A DNA stretch of 64,000 nt from Roseburia_C sp031555935 (lineage in GTDB: Bacteria; Bacillota; Clostridia; Lachnospirales; Lachnospiraceae), in contig JAVBTX010000042.1 in the NCBI GenBank assembly GCA_031555935.1, forward strand, positions 15,517 through 79,516. Reading direction: 5' to 3'. The stretch's first letter is position 1. Every line of letters starts with the position of its first letter. The notes under the pieces are model-generated. The model was not told the DNA's origin and did not search any database. It was given only the letters and a program-made list of their open reading frames with translations. This document shows positions 23,943 through 32,271 of the stretch, piece after piece. The position numbers and the translations under genes were made by a program.

Positions 23943-24617
23943 ATGACAGATAGTTTACAATTAACCATGAATGCGTATCTACCATTACGAGATGTTGTTT
24001 TCCAGACACTCCGGGAAGCAATCTTAAAGGGTGAGATAAAGCCGGGGGAGCGGCTAATGGAGTTACAGTTAGCGGCCAAGCTAGGGGTGAGTCGGACACC
24101 AATTCGGGAAGCAATTCGCATGTTAGAGCAGGAGGGGTTGGCGGTAACAGTGCCAAGAAGAGGGGCTGAAGTTGCCAAGATGACTGAAAAGGATATGGAG
24201 GATGTCTTGGTTATTCGCTCGACACTCGACCGCTTGGCGGTGCAATTGGCTTGTGATAATATTACTGCGGAGCAGTTAGGGCAGTTGAAGAGTGCGCAGA
24301 AGAGTTTTGAAAATAGTATTCAGGCGGGAAATCTAAAGAAGCTTGCAGAAGCGGATGTGGCTTTTCATGATGTGATTTATAAAGCAACGGGAAATATAAA
24401 GTTGGAAATTATGTTGAATAATTTGCGGGAGCAGATGTATCGGTATCGGGTGGAGTATTTGAAGAAGGATAAGACTTATCCGGCGCTGATTCGGGAGCAT
24501 CAGGAGATTGTGGATGCGATTAAGGGGAAGGATAAAGAGTTGGCGGCGAAGGTTATGGATAGTCATGTGCTGAATCAGGCGGTGGCGGTGAAAAATATTA
24601 TTCGGGAGCAGGAATAA
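23943..24617 (+). CDS. GntR-family regulator with FCD domain (FadR type)
   Basis: A protein of 224 residues. Winged helix about 15-80 (EAILKGEIKPGERLMELQLA, KLGVSRTPIREAIRMLEQEG). The C-terminal FCD domain has the metal-binding pattern D..FH near residues 140-145 (ADVAFHDVIYKATG) and further His residues at REHQEIVDAI and DSHVLNQ. The SD AAGGAG is a long 13 nt from the ATG. Ligand unknown; FCD proteins usually sense carboxylates. Codons from about 24380 on shift strongly to G-ending ones. It is cotranscribed with ispE. Confidence 0.9.
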   Translation: MTDSLQLTMNAYLPLRDVVFQTLREAILKGEIKPGERLMELQLAAKLGVSRTPIREAIRMLEQEGLAVTVPRRGAEVAKMTEKDMEDVLVIRSTLDRLAVQLACDNITAEQLGQLKSAQKSFENSIQAGNLKKLAEADVAFHDVIYKATGNIKLEIMLNNLREQMYRYRVEYLKKDKTYPALIREHQEIVDAIKGKDKELAAKVMDSHVLNQAVAVKNIIREQE

Positions 24618-24660
24618 CACTTTCTATTTGTGTATAATTGGGAATTATGTGGAAATAATA

Positions 24661-24694
24661 AAGGACAGACATGTATGGTGTTTGTCTTTTTTTT
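24661..24694 (+). terminator. Intrinsic terminator after the GntR gene
   Basis: AAGGACAGACA (24661-24671) pairs with TGTTTGTCTTT with G.T pairs, and runs into eight T. Confidence 0.8.
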
Positions 24695-24711
24695 GTTGTA
24701 AAAGGGGATAA

Positions 24712-24976
24712 GAAGATGGGGAGTTTGGCTTATGTCCGGGAGGGCGGTTCATTTTTGTTCCGATGTACGGGGATAAGAACTTCTAAATATCCCGGGTTTA
24801 GATATGTGAATTGAGTTCGTAAACGGCTTAGAGGCGGCGTCCATGCCGCCCTGCGCCTTGCACCGACTTCCGTGTCGGTGCATTACTAGGCTATGAGGGG
24901 ATACTAAGAAGCTCTAATCGCCTCCCATAGTCACAAAAATGAACCGCCCTCCCGGACATACGCAAATCTCAATCTT
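24712..24976. repeat. Nested inverted-repeat element, non-coding
   Basis: Perfect 28-bp inverted arms at 24731-24758 and 24933-24960; weaker pairing extends outward to about 24712 and 24976. Inside are four more hairpins: GGGATA/TATCCC (24770-24793), GGCGGC/GCCGCC (24833-24850), GCACCGAC/GTCGGTGC (24860-24881) and CTATG/CATAG (24891-24930). No open frame or transposase. It fills most of the 529-bp gap between the GntR and ger genes. It may be a MITE-like repeat or a structured RNA. Confidence 0.75.
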
Positions 24977-25146
24977 GGTTAGCCCTTTTTAAAACAAAGA
25001 CAAAAGCAAAAGATATAAAGACAAAAATAGGTCAAGAATAAAATAAATGCAGGAATCTAAATATTAAATTTTGAAATTGCGGATGTAAGATGTGTTAATA
25101 AAATTTTTACAGGGGCAAAATACACTTTTTAAATAGGAGGGGGATT

Positions 25147-26682
25147 ATGGCGGAGATACCACTTAATTTGCAGGAGACGAAGGATGCGGAGAAGAAGACT
25201 AGGGTTGTAAATGAGTTGCAGGAGAATATTAGGGTTTATAAGGAGATATTTAAGGATTGTGCGGATATCAAGATGCGGGAGATGAGGATTGGGAAGGCGC
25301 CTAAGACTGGATGTATGGTGGCATACATAGAGGTTACGGGGGGGAATGTGATATTTGAGCAGTCTTTGATTGGGCAGTTGTTGAATTCTTTAATGGGGTG
25401 TACGGAAATGGAGATACATCAGAAGTTAAGGGATAATAGTTTGGGGATTTCGGATTCTACGCCGTTTGCGTATATGGAGGATGCGGCGGATGGGATGTTG
25501 ACGGGGGAAGTGATACTGTTTGTGGATGGGATTGATTATGCGTTTAAGGTTCCGGATAAAGGGTATCCACGGATGAGTGTTTCGCAGGTCAATTCGGAGA
25601 AGGTTATTCGGGGGAGTAATGAAGGGTTTACGGATTCGGTTAAAAATAATACAGCGATGATTCGGAAGAAGGTTCGTTCGACGCGGTTGAAGGTGAAAGA
25701 GATTCGAGTTGGGGTGCGCTCGAAAACGAATGTGGATTTGGTGTATATGGAGGACTTAGCGCACCAACATATTATAGAAGAAATAGAACGGCGTTTGGAT
25801 GGTTTTGAAATAGATGGGGTGTTGGATAGTGGGATTATTGAGCAGTTGGCGGAGAAAAAGTGGTATTCGCCGTTTCCGCAGTTTCAGACGACGGAACGAC
25901 CGGACCGGGCGGCGATGTCGGTGTTGGAGGGACGCGTGGTGTTGATGTGTGACAATTCACCGATTGCTTTGATTATGCCGACGGATTACAACTCGTTTAT
26001 TCAAACGAGTGATGATTATTATAATCGATGGGAGATTGCTTCATTTGCGAGACTGTTGCGCTTTGTGGCGGCGTTCTTTTCGATGGTGATGCCGGGGTTG
26101 TATTTGGCGGTTTGTAATTTTCATACGCAGATATTGCCGACGACATTGCTGTTATCATTTGCGGCGGCAAGGCAGGGTGTGCCATTTCCCGGAGTGGTTG
26201 AGGTGCTGGTGATGGAATTGTCGTTTGAGTTACTGCGTGAGGCGGGGGTCAGACTGCCGGGAGCAATGGGAAATACAATTGGTATCGTGGGTGGATTGAT
26301 TATTGGACAGGCGGCAGTGACGGCCAATCTGGTCAGTCCGATTGTGGTAATTGTGGTGGCGTTTACGGCACTTTGTTCATTTGCGATTCCGAATGAGGAA
26401 TTTGCGACAGCATTTCGGTTGCTGAAATTTGTCTTTATTGGCTTGTGCGCATGGCTGGGATTCTTTGGGTTTATGTTGGCAGTATTAGGGGTGCTGGTTC
26501 ATTTATCACATTTAAGCAGCTTTGGGATTCCGTATCTGATGCCATTTGTTGGGGCAGATGTGACAGGGTATGAGGATGAGCGCGATTCGCTGTTGCGTTA
26601 TCCGACTTTCGCGCTAAAGAAACGGCCAATCTTTGCGAAACGAGAAGAACGAGTCCGGTTGCGGCGGAAAAGTGAAAAATAA
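25147..26682 (+). CDS. Spore germinant receptor subunit A (GerA/GerKA family)
   Basis: A protein of 511 residues. A soluble N-terminal part of about 290 residues (DCADIKMREMRIGK, ALIMPTDYNSFIQTSDDYY) is followed by about five helices, one with PFPGVVEVLVMELSFELLRE and GIVGGLIIGQAAVTANLVSP, the conserved core of the family. It forms the inner-membrane germinant receptor of the spore with the next two proteins. SD AGGAGGGG. The first 900 bp is very rich in G-ending codons and changes toward the norm later. No clear forespore promoter could be assigned. Confidence 0.94.
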   Translation: MAEIPLNLQETKDAEKKTRVVNELQENIRVYKEIFKDCADIKMREMRIGKAPKTGCMVAYIEVTGGNVIFEQSLIGQLLNSLMGCTEMEIHQKLRDNSLGISDSTPFAYMEDAADGMLTGEVILFVDGIDYAFKVPDKGYPRMSVSQVNSEKVIRGSNEGFTDSVKNNTAMIRKKVRSTRLKVKEIRVGVRSKTNVDLVYMEDLAHQHIIEEIERRLDGFEIDGVLDSGIIEQLAEKKWYSPFPQFQTTERPDRAAMSVLEGRVVLMCDNSPIALIMPTDYNSFIQTSDDYYNRWEIASFARLLRFVAAFFSMVMPGLYLAVCNFHTQILPTTLLLSFAAARQGVPFPGVVEVLVMELSFELLREAGVRLPGAMGNTIGIVGGLIIGQAAVTANLVSPIVVIVVAFTALCSFAIPNEEFATAFRLLKFVFIGLCAWLGFFGFMLAVLGVLVHLSHLSSFGIPYLMPFVGADVTGYEDERDSLLRYPTFALKKRPIFAKREERVRLRRKSEK

Positions 26683-26745
26683 ATTTTGCACTTGGCGCAA
26701 GGTCTCGTAAACGAGCCAATAAATCAGCGCAGAAAAGAGGAAAAT

Positions 26746-27846
26746 ATGTTTTCAGAAAATAAAAAAATATCGCCCCGTCAGACGAGACGAATGCTCGCCT
26801 TTGATATTACCGGTATCAGCACGTTGTTGTTACCGCCGCTACTAGCGGGGGTGGCGGGAAGTGATGGTCTGTTTTGTATCTTTCTGGCCTTGATACCGGC
26901 GTATCTGTATATGGGAATTATGAAAATGGTGCAAAAGGATGCAGGCGGCGATTATCTAACGTATATAAAAAAAAGCAGCGGCAATCTATTTGGCGGGCTG
27001 CTGTTGGGACTATACTATATCTGCTTTGTTCTGCTGACTGGATATATCCTTTATACCCTGACCACCTTAATTGAATCTGCCCTGCTAAAAGAAGAATCTT
27101 ATTGGCTAATCAATATTATGATTCTTGTTCTGGCGGGATATGGCATCTTAGAGGGTATCGAGGGGCGAGCTAGAATCTATGAAATCCTGTTTTGGATTTT
27201 GTTAATACCGCTGCTGATGATGTTGGTTTTGGCGGCAAGGGATGTGAATCCGAATTATTGGACACCGGTAATTTTTACAAGTTGGCAAAAAGTATTGCGG
27301 GGGACATTGCTGGTATTTCTATTTTATATGCTGCAATTTTTCAGTCTGTTTTTGCTGCCTTATGAAAAAACGGAGGGGCAGACGATTCGCAGTGCGAGCA
27401 AAGTTATCAATAAAACTGCACTGATAAATGCGACAATATACTTGATCTTGCTCGGCATCTTTGGGCAGAAAGCATTGCCGAACATGCAATATCCAATCAT
27501 TACGTTGATGAGTATGATAAAATTGCCGGGTGGATTTTTCGAACGCCAGGATGCATTTATGGTGGCAATCTGGTTTTTCTCACTCTATGCTTTGATTAAT
27601 AGTGGCATGTTTCATGGGACCGAGGCCTTGAAAAAGCTTGTGCCAAAAAAGGGTAATAAACGGTATATGTTGATAACATTGTTACTGGTTTTTGCCACCT
27701 CAGCGGTGTACTATAAGTCAGCACCAGGAATGTTTATGTTTCGTGAATATGTAGCGGTGGTGGGGCTGCCGATTATAATTTGCGTACCATTGCTTGTCTA
27801 TCTGATTGGAAGGGTACGTCATCAAAGTGGGGGTAAAAATGCATAG
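26746..27846 (+). CDS. Spore germinant receptor subunit B (GerB, APC-like permease)
   Basis: A protein of 366 residues with about ten helices. ATG 26746 has AAGAGG upstream; the frame is open to 26686, but that part contains a hairpin (CTCG/CGAG, 26703-26715) and no SD. ISPRQTRRMLAFDITGIS at the N-terminus and GILEGIEGRARIYEILFWIL in the middle match the GerAB/spore germination permease family. It overlaps the C-subunit start by 8 bp. Confidence 0.92.
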   Translation: MFSENKKISPRQTRRMLAFDITGISTLLLPPLLAGVAGSDGLFCIFLALIPAYLYMGIMKMVQKDAGGDYLTYIKKSSGNLFGGLLLGLYYICFVLLTGYILYTLTTLIESALLKEESYWLINIMILVLAGYGILEGIEGRARIYEILFWILLIPLLMMLVLAARDVNPNYWTPVIFTSWQKVLRGTLLVFLFYMLQFFSLFLLPYEKTEGQTIRSASKVINKTALINATIYLILLGIFGQKALPNMQYPIITLMSMIKLPGGFFERQDAFMVAIWFFSLYALINSGMFHGTEALKKLVPKKGNKRYMLITLLLVFATSAVYYKSAPGMFMFREYVAVVGLPIIICVPLLVYLIGRVRHQSGGKNA

Positions 27847-28915
27847 AAAAAGTAAAATAGCAATGGCAGTTTTAATGATGACCCTACTGTTGTCCGGGTG
27901 CAGCAGTGTTGAACTGGAACACCGAAACTTTCCCCTAATAATTACGCTGGATAAAATAAACGGAGAATATCAAGTCGAGCTGGGCTTTGAAAATCTAGCT
28001 GAGGTTGCGGACCAGAATGCCGAGTCCAAGGAAGCTGTTCCAACCAAGAATACTTCGGGCAGCTGGTTTACCGCCTTTGCGCAGAATAATGCCGAGAATC
28101 CAAAGACAATGGACTATAATCATGTGAAGGTTATCGTTCTCAGCAAGAGTGTGCTTGATGATAAGGAAATGTTGAAGGAATTTTTAGAGTATATTGAAAA
28201 ACAGAATATCTTAGCGCGCAACACATTGGTATTTTCTTGTGAAAATGACAGCGCTGAGGTAATGGAACTAAATGGTAAGCTGGAGATGCCGTTAGGGACT
28301 TATCTCGAAGAATTAATAGCCGGTCAGCGAGCTGTCAAAGAAAAGGCCGTCGTAACCGTTGGAACATTGTTAAATGAGCTTTATAACCAGCAGGAAAATA
28401 TCTACATTCCAATTGTTAAGGTGGAGGAGGAGCAGGCAAGTATCGAGCAATATTATGTGCTGGCTAATTTTTTGAGTGTCGGCGTGGTGAGTCAGGAGCT
28501 TTATCAGGAAGCAATGCTAGTAGAGGGAAAATCGGCAGAGTATCAATTTGAACTCGACTCCGGCGAGGGGATTGTTTTGTCAAATGTGCATGTTTCTTAC
28601 CAGAGCAGCGAAACGCAGGACGGCTGCTTAGAGCAAGCGGAAATAAAGGCCGATGCAATGATGCAAAATAAATCAATTCTTGGTGTCAGCCAGCAACAGG
28701 AGTTAAAGAAACAGATTGAGGAATATTTAAATGCAACAGTTACCGCCCATGCTACCGAGTTGCAGCAGGAGAAAAATCTTGATATCAGCAACAGCTACTA
28801 TCGGCTCGGCGGCTACAACCGAAAGCTATATAAAAAATATCTGGATAACCCATCGTTGTATCTAAAAGATTTAAGCTATGAAATTTCTTTTGATATAACG
28901 CCGGTCATTGAATAA
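27839..28915 (+). CDS. Spore germinant receptor subunit C (GerC lipoprotein)
   Basis: A protein of 358 residues. ATG 27839 is preferred because a lipoprotein signal follows at once (lipobox LLLSGCSS) and GGGGG precedes it. Ger(x)C landmarks: VELEHRNFPLIITLDK, DYNHVKVIVLSKSVL, LAGQRAVKEK-like AGQRAVKEKAVVTVGTLLNE, and the C-terminal YRLGGYNRKLYKKYLDN. Slightly shorter than typical GerAC but complete. The last gene of the receptor operon. Confidence 0.92.
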   Translation: MHRKSKIAMAVLMMTLLLSGCSSVELEHRNFPLIITLDKINGEYQVELGFENLAEVADQNAESKEAVPTKNTSGSWFTAFAQNNAENPKTMDYNHVKVIVLSKSVLDDKEMLKEFLEYIEKQNILARNTLVFSCENDSAEVMELNGKLEMPLGTYLEELIAGQRAVKEKAVVTVGTLLNELYNQQENIYIPIVKVEEEQASIEQYYVLANFLSVGVVSQELYQEAMLVEGKSAEYQFELDSGEGIVLSNVHVSYQSSETQDGCLEQAEIKADAMMQNKSILGVSQQQELKKQIEEYLNATVTAHATELQQEKNLDISNSYYRLGGYNRKLYKKYLDNPSLYLKDLSYEISFDITPVIE

Positions 28916-28948
28916 GATGGAAAAAAGTGGTTCATACTTCTACTATAA

Positions 28949-28994
28949 CCCCCTCGCATACGAATTCGTATACAAACTACGTTGACGGGAGGGG
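28949..28994 (+). promoter_or_regulatory. Hairpin covering the GGGAGGGG site before spoIIR, with palindrome
   Basis: CCCCTC (28950-28955) can pair with GAGGGG (28989-28994), and the perfect palindrome ATACGAATTCGTAT (28958-28971) forms the inner stem. The structure hides the upstream SD-like sequence of spoIIR. Confidence 0.45.
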
Positions 28995-29014
28995 CAATGA
29001 AAAGAGGTAGAAAT

Positions 29015-29647
29015 ATGAATCGAAAAATAAGAATTATCACCGCAGTGCTCTGCTTGATTATAACCGCAGAATTTATGAATCAGGCAGACCAATACATAAA
29101 AGCAGCTCAGACCCAGCAGGAGATTGCTGGAAAAATATTACGTTTCCATGTCCGTGCCAATAGTGACAGTGATGCCGACCAGAATCTGAAGTTAAAAGTC
29201 AGAGATGCTATTGGCAGTCAAATGTCGCTATTATTAGCCGATGCCACCGACCTTGAAGAATGTGAACAAATTGTTGACCAGAATATGAGCCAGATTGTGG
29301 GAACAGCCCGGACAACCATTTCTGAAAATGGCTATAACTATCCAGTTCAGGCCTATCTTGCCGATGTCGATTTCCCGGTCAAAACATATGGCGAATACAC
29401 CTTTCCAGCGGGAAATTATCAAGCCTTAGAGGTTGTGATTGGCGCAGGTGCTGGTCGTAACTGGTGGTGTGTAATGTATCCCAATATGTGTTTTTCGGGA
29501 AGTGTCTATGAGGTGGTGGAGGACGATGCCAAGGAGTCCTTAGAACAGACACTGACACCGAAGGAGTATAAGGCTCTGATTGAAGAAAAAGACTATAAAA
29601 TCCAATGTAAATATCTAACATTTCTAAATAAATATTTAGATAAATAA
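29015..29647 (+). CDS. spoIIR: Stage II sporulation protein R
   Basis: A protein of 210 residues, the forespore-secreted signal that triggers SpoIIGA-dependent processing of pro-sigma-E in the mother cell. Signal-like helix IITAVLCLIITAEFM, then the diagnostic RFHVRANSDSDADQNLKLKV and GRNWWCVMYPNMCF. ATG 29015 has AGAGG at 7 nt; ATG 28997 is an alternative whose GGGAGGGG is only 2-4 nt away. Its promoter is not obvious; a sigma-F site would be expected from biology. Confidence 0.94.
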   Translation: MNRKIRIITAVLCLIITAEFMNQADQYIKAAQTQQEIAGKILRFHVRANSDSDADQNLKLKVRDAIGSQMSLLLADATDLEECEQIVDQNMSQIVGTARTTISENGYNYPVQAYLADVDFPVKTYGEYTFPAGNYQALEVVIGAGAGRNWWCVMYPNMCFSGSVYEVVEDDAKESLEQTLTPKEYKALIEEKDYKIQCKYLTFLNKYLDK

Positions 29648-29700
29648 TAATTCCGTATTAGCCGAGTTACAATCCGAGTTGCGGTTTCGTTGCACATGGC

Positions 29701-29710
29701 TTGCTATAAT
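29701..29710 (+). promoter_or_regulatory. Extended -10 element before the surface protein gene
   Basis: TTGCTATAAT, 50 bp before the start at 29760, with no clear -35. The sequence TTGTTATAAT occupies a similar place (32222-32231) before the gene at 32272. Confidence 0.5.
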
Positions 29711-29759
29711 GAAAACATTCTTAGGGAGTGAGTTGTGTAACACTACAGGAGGATGAAAG

Positions 29760-32177
29760 ATGAGGCGAGAACAGAACGTGACGAGTAAGACAGTAGGATG
29801 GAAAATGAGCCAGTGGTATGGCGGGAAAGTGTTGCTTTTTTTAATGGCATTACTTTTTTCAGCAGTAATCAGTGGGATGGGAAGTACACTGATAACACAG
29901 GCAGCGGAACTTACCGGTTCCGGTTATAAGTTTGATACAGAAACAGGACAGATAACAGTGACATCAACTTCATTTGACATCGCCACTGCAACCCAAGCGG
30001 GAACGTTTGACAAGACAGATGTGAGGACAGCAATCATCCAAACCGGAGGGGGTACAATGCAGTCAGGGATACTGCTCGGCTGTACCAACCTGACAAGTGT
30101 AACAGTGATGCCCGGCGAAACAGAAATTGGCGAATCTGCATTTCAAGATTGCAGCAGCCTAACAAGTGTTACGCTTCCGACAAGTGTAACCAAGTTTAAT
30201 AGCGACGCATTTAAGAAATGCAGCAGTTTAACAAATATCGAGATACCATCTAGTCTGAACAACTTAGGAACAGGTACATTTGAGGGGTGCAGCAGTCTGA
30301 CAAGTATCGAAATTCCGTCTGGTGTGGCTACGCTTGGTGGGAATGTATTCAAAAATTGCAGTGGTCTGACCAGCGTAACGATGAATACAGGCTTATCGAT
30401 TATTGGTGTAAATGTATTTGATGGGTGCAACAGCTTAACTAGTATTACGATTCCGTCGGGGGTATTGACAATCGGAACCTCTGCTTTTGCAAACTGTACA
30501 AAATTAGCAAGTATAACTGTTCCGCAGAGTGTCTCAGTGTTTAGTGTACAAGCCTTTACTGGGTGTACGGCGCTGACAAGTGCAACAATGGGTGGCGAAA
30601 CAATCTCCGTAAAAACACTGATGAATTATTTTGGGACAGTGTATATTACACCGATAAGTCAGACAAATTTTCTTATCTATGCCACGGAAAATCCAGGCTT
30701 TACATTTGACAAATGGAGTGGCGGTACGGTGGGGAGCAAAAATGCGGCCAATACCAACTATACGAGAACGCCGGGAAATGGCAATATAACATTGACCGCA
30801 GGTATGATACAGGATGTGGACACGGTGATACTAAAAATTAATAAGGACGGTGACGACTACGAGTCTCATGGCAAGACATTTACCTTGTATTCTGGTGGGA
30901 GCCTCGTATATACAGGAACATGTTATGATGGCGGAACATGTGTATTTACAGATGTTGCGGAAGGTACCTATAACGTTTTTGATGATAATAGTGATACAGG
31001 CATTCCGGTAGTTAAACAGACGGATGTCTTATTCAATATGCTGGGATTAAATTATTATACCGTAAAATTTGCCGCCGAAAAAGTGGGTACTGCTGCCAGC
31101 GCAAAGATTACTGGTAAGTATAATAATGCTTCCATTACCAGCGGAGCGGTAGTATTAAGTGGAAAGAAGCTTGAGCTTACAGCAAGCGGTTCCGGTGCAG
31201 ACAGTTACACCTATGGATGGAGCGGCACTGGGACAAATGCAGAGAGGACAGCAGTCTTCACCATTGATTCACTGAGTAAAGCAATCGATGTAACTTGTAC
31301 AGTAACCGGAAAAAATGGTAACTTAAATGCAACCGTCACTAAGGTGGCAGTAAGTCCAACCAGTGCCTCTATTTTGAAGGGCGGGACCAAGACATTTTCA
31401 GCAAAGGTAACCGGAACTGGTTCACCATCCCAGGAAGTAATCTGGTCGGTCAGTGGAAATAAATCAAAGAATACCAAAATAACCACGGTTGGAAAACTAA
31501 CAGTAGGTTCAGATGAGACAGCAACCACCGTGACAATCAAAGCGGTGTCCAAAGATGATACAAAGAAGTTTGGCACTGCAAAAGTCAGTGTGGCGCCAAA
31601 AAAGGGAGCAAATTTTACTGCCGGTAACTTTACCTATAAAATAACCAATGAAAAAACAAATGGCAGCGGGACTGTAACCATGACTGGTGTTGCAAAAGGT
31701 AAGACAGTGACCACCCTGACCGTTCCGGCGACCACAAAATACAATGGCATTACTTATAAGGTTACCGCAATTGGTGAGAAGGCATTTAATCAAAATAAAA
31801 AAATACAGAAAGCCACCATCGGAAATAATGTCGTAACGATAGGCAAGAATGCATTCCGCGAGTGTACCAAGCTGACCACGGTAACAGTTGGGAACAAAGT
31901 GACGACGATATCCAACGCGGCATTTATAAAGTGCAGTGCTTTGAAAAAAGTAACCATTGGAACCGGACTTAAGAAACTTGAAAATCATGCGTTTTGTCTT
32001 GACCATAAGTTAGCAACCGTGACCATCAAGAGCACAAAGCTGACATCAGTAGGCAATCATGCATTAAATGAAGTTAGTAATCTGAAAATAAAAGTTCCAG
32101 CATCTAAAGTTAATACATACAAAAAACTATTTGCCAAGACAGAGAAGGGAAAGAACGTAAAAATAATGGTAATGTAG
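29760..32177 (+). CDS. Secreted BspA-type leucine-rich repeat protein
   Basis: A protein of 805 residues. Signal helix about 23-50 (KVLLFLMALLFSAVISGMG). Residues about 85-280 are six to seven LRR_5 repeats (CSSLTSVTLPTSVTKFNSDAF pattern, about 23 residues each). After about 290 comes an InlB-like unit (NPGFTFDKWSGGTVG) and a pilin-like beta unit (LYSGGSLVYTGTCYDGGTC). The last 280 residues are an Ig-like Big_2 domain (TKVAVSPTSASILKGGTKTF) plus a second LRR_5 block (IGNNVVTIGKNAFRECTKL). No LPXTG or SLH motif was seen, so anchoring is unclear. AGGAGG is the SD. The C-terminal module recurs in the next gene. Confidence 0.88.
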   Translation: MRREQNVTSKTVGWKMSQWYGGKVLLFLMALLFSAVISGMGSTLITQAAELTGSGYKFDTETGQITVTSTSFDIATATQAGTFDKTDVRTAIIQTGGGTMQSGILLGCTNLTSVTVMPGETEIGESAFQDCSSLTSVTLPTSVTKFNSDAFKKCSSLTNIEIPSSLNNLGTGTFEGCSSLTSIEIPSGVATLGGNVFKNCSGLTSVTMNTGLSIIGVNVFDGCNSLTSITIPSGVLTIGTSAFANCTKLASITVPQSVSVFSVQAFTGCTALTSATMGGETISVKTLMNYFGTVYITPISQTNFLIYATENPGFTFDKWSGGTVGSKNAANTNYTRTPGNGNITLTAGMIQDVDTVILKINKDGDDYESHGKTFTLYSGGSLVYTGTCYDGGTCVFTDVAEGTYNVFDDNSDTGIPVVKQTDVLFNMLGLNYYTVKFAAEKVGTAASAKITGKYNNASITSGAVVLSGKKLELTASGSGADSYTYGWSGTGTNAERTAVFTIDSLSKAIDVTCTVTGKNGNLNATVTKVAVSPTSASILKGGTKTFSAKVTGTGSPSQEVIWSVSGNKSKNTKITTVGKLTVGSDETATTVTIKAVSKDDTKKFGTAKVSVAPKKGANFTAGNFTYKITNEKTNGSGTVTMTGVAKGKTVTTLTVPATTKYNGITYKVTAIGEKAFNQNKKIQKATIGNNVVTIGKNAFRECTKLTTVTVGNKVTTISNAAFIKCSALKKVTIGTGLKKLENHAFCLDHKLATVTIKSTKLTSVGNHALNEVSNLKIKVPASKVNTYKKLFAKTEKGKNVKIMVM
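31335..32177 (+). repeat. Shared 843-bp C-terminal module, copy 1
   Basis: Aligns without gaps to 34081-34923: both copies are exactly 843 bp including the stop codon, with long stretches of identical DNA. Confidence 0.85.
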
Positions 32178-32271
32178 TCATAAAAATGGAAATCACCAGT
32201 ATGTCACCAGTTTGTCATGGGTTGTTATAATTAATTTCATCAAATCGAACTCTTGAAGGAGGACTAATATT

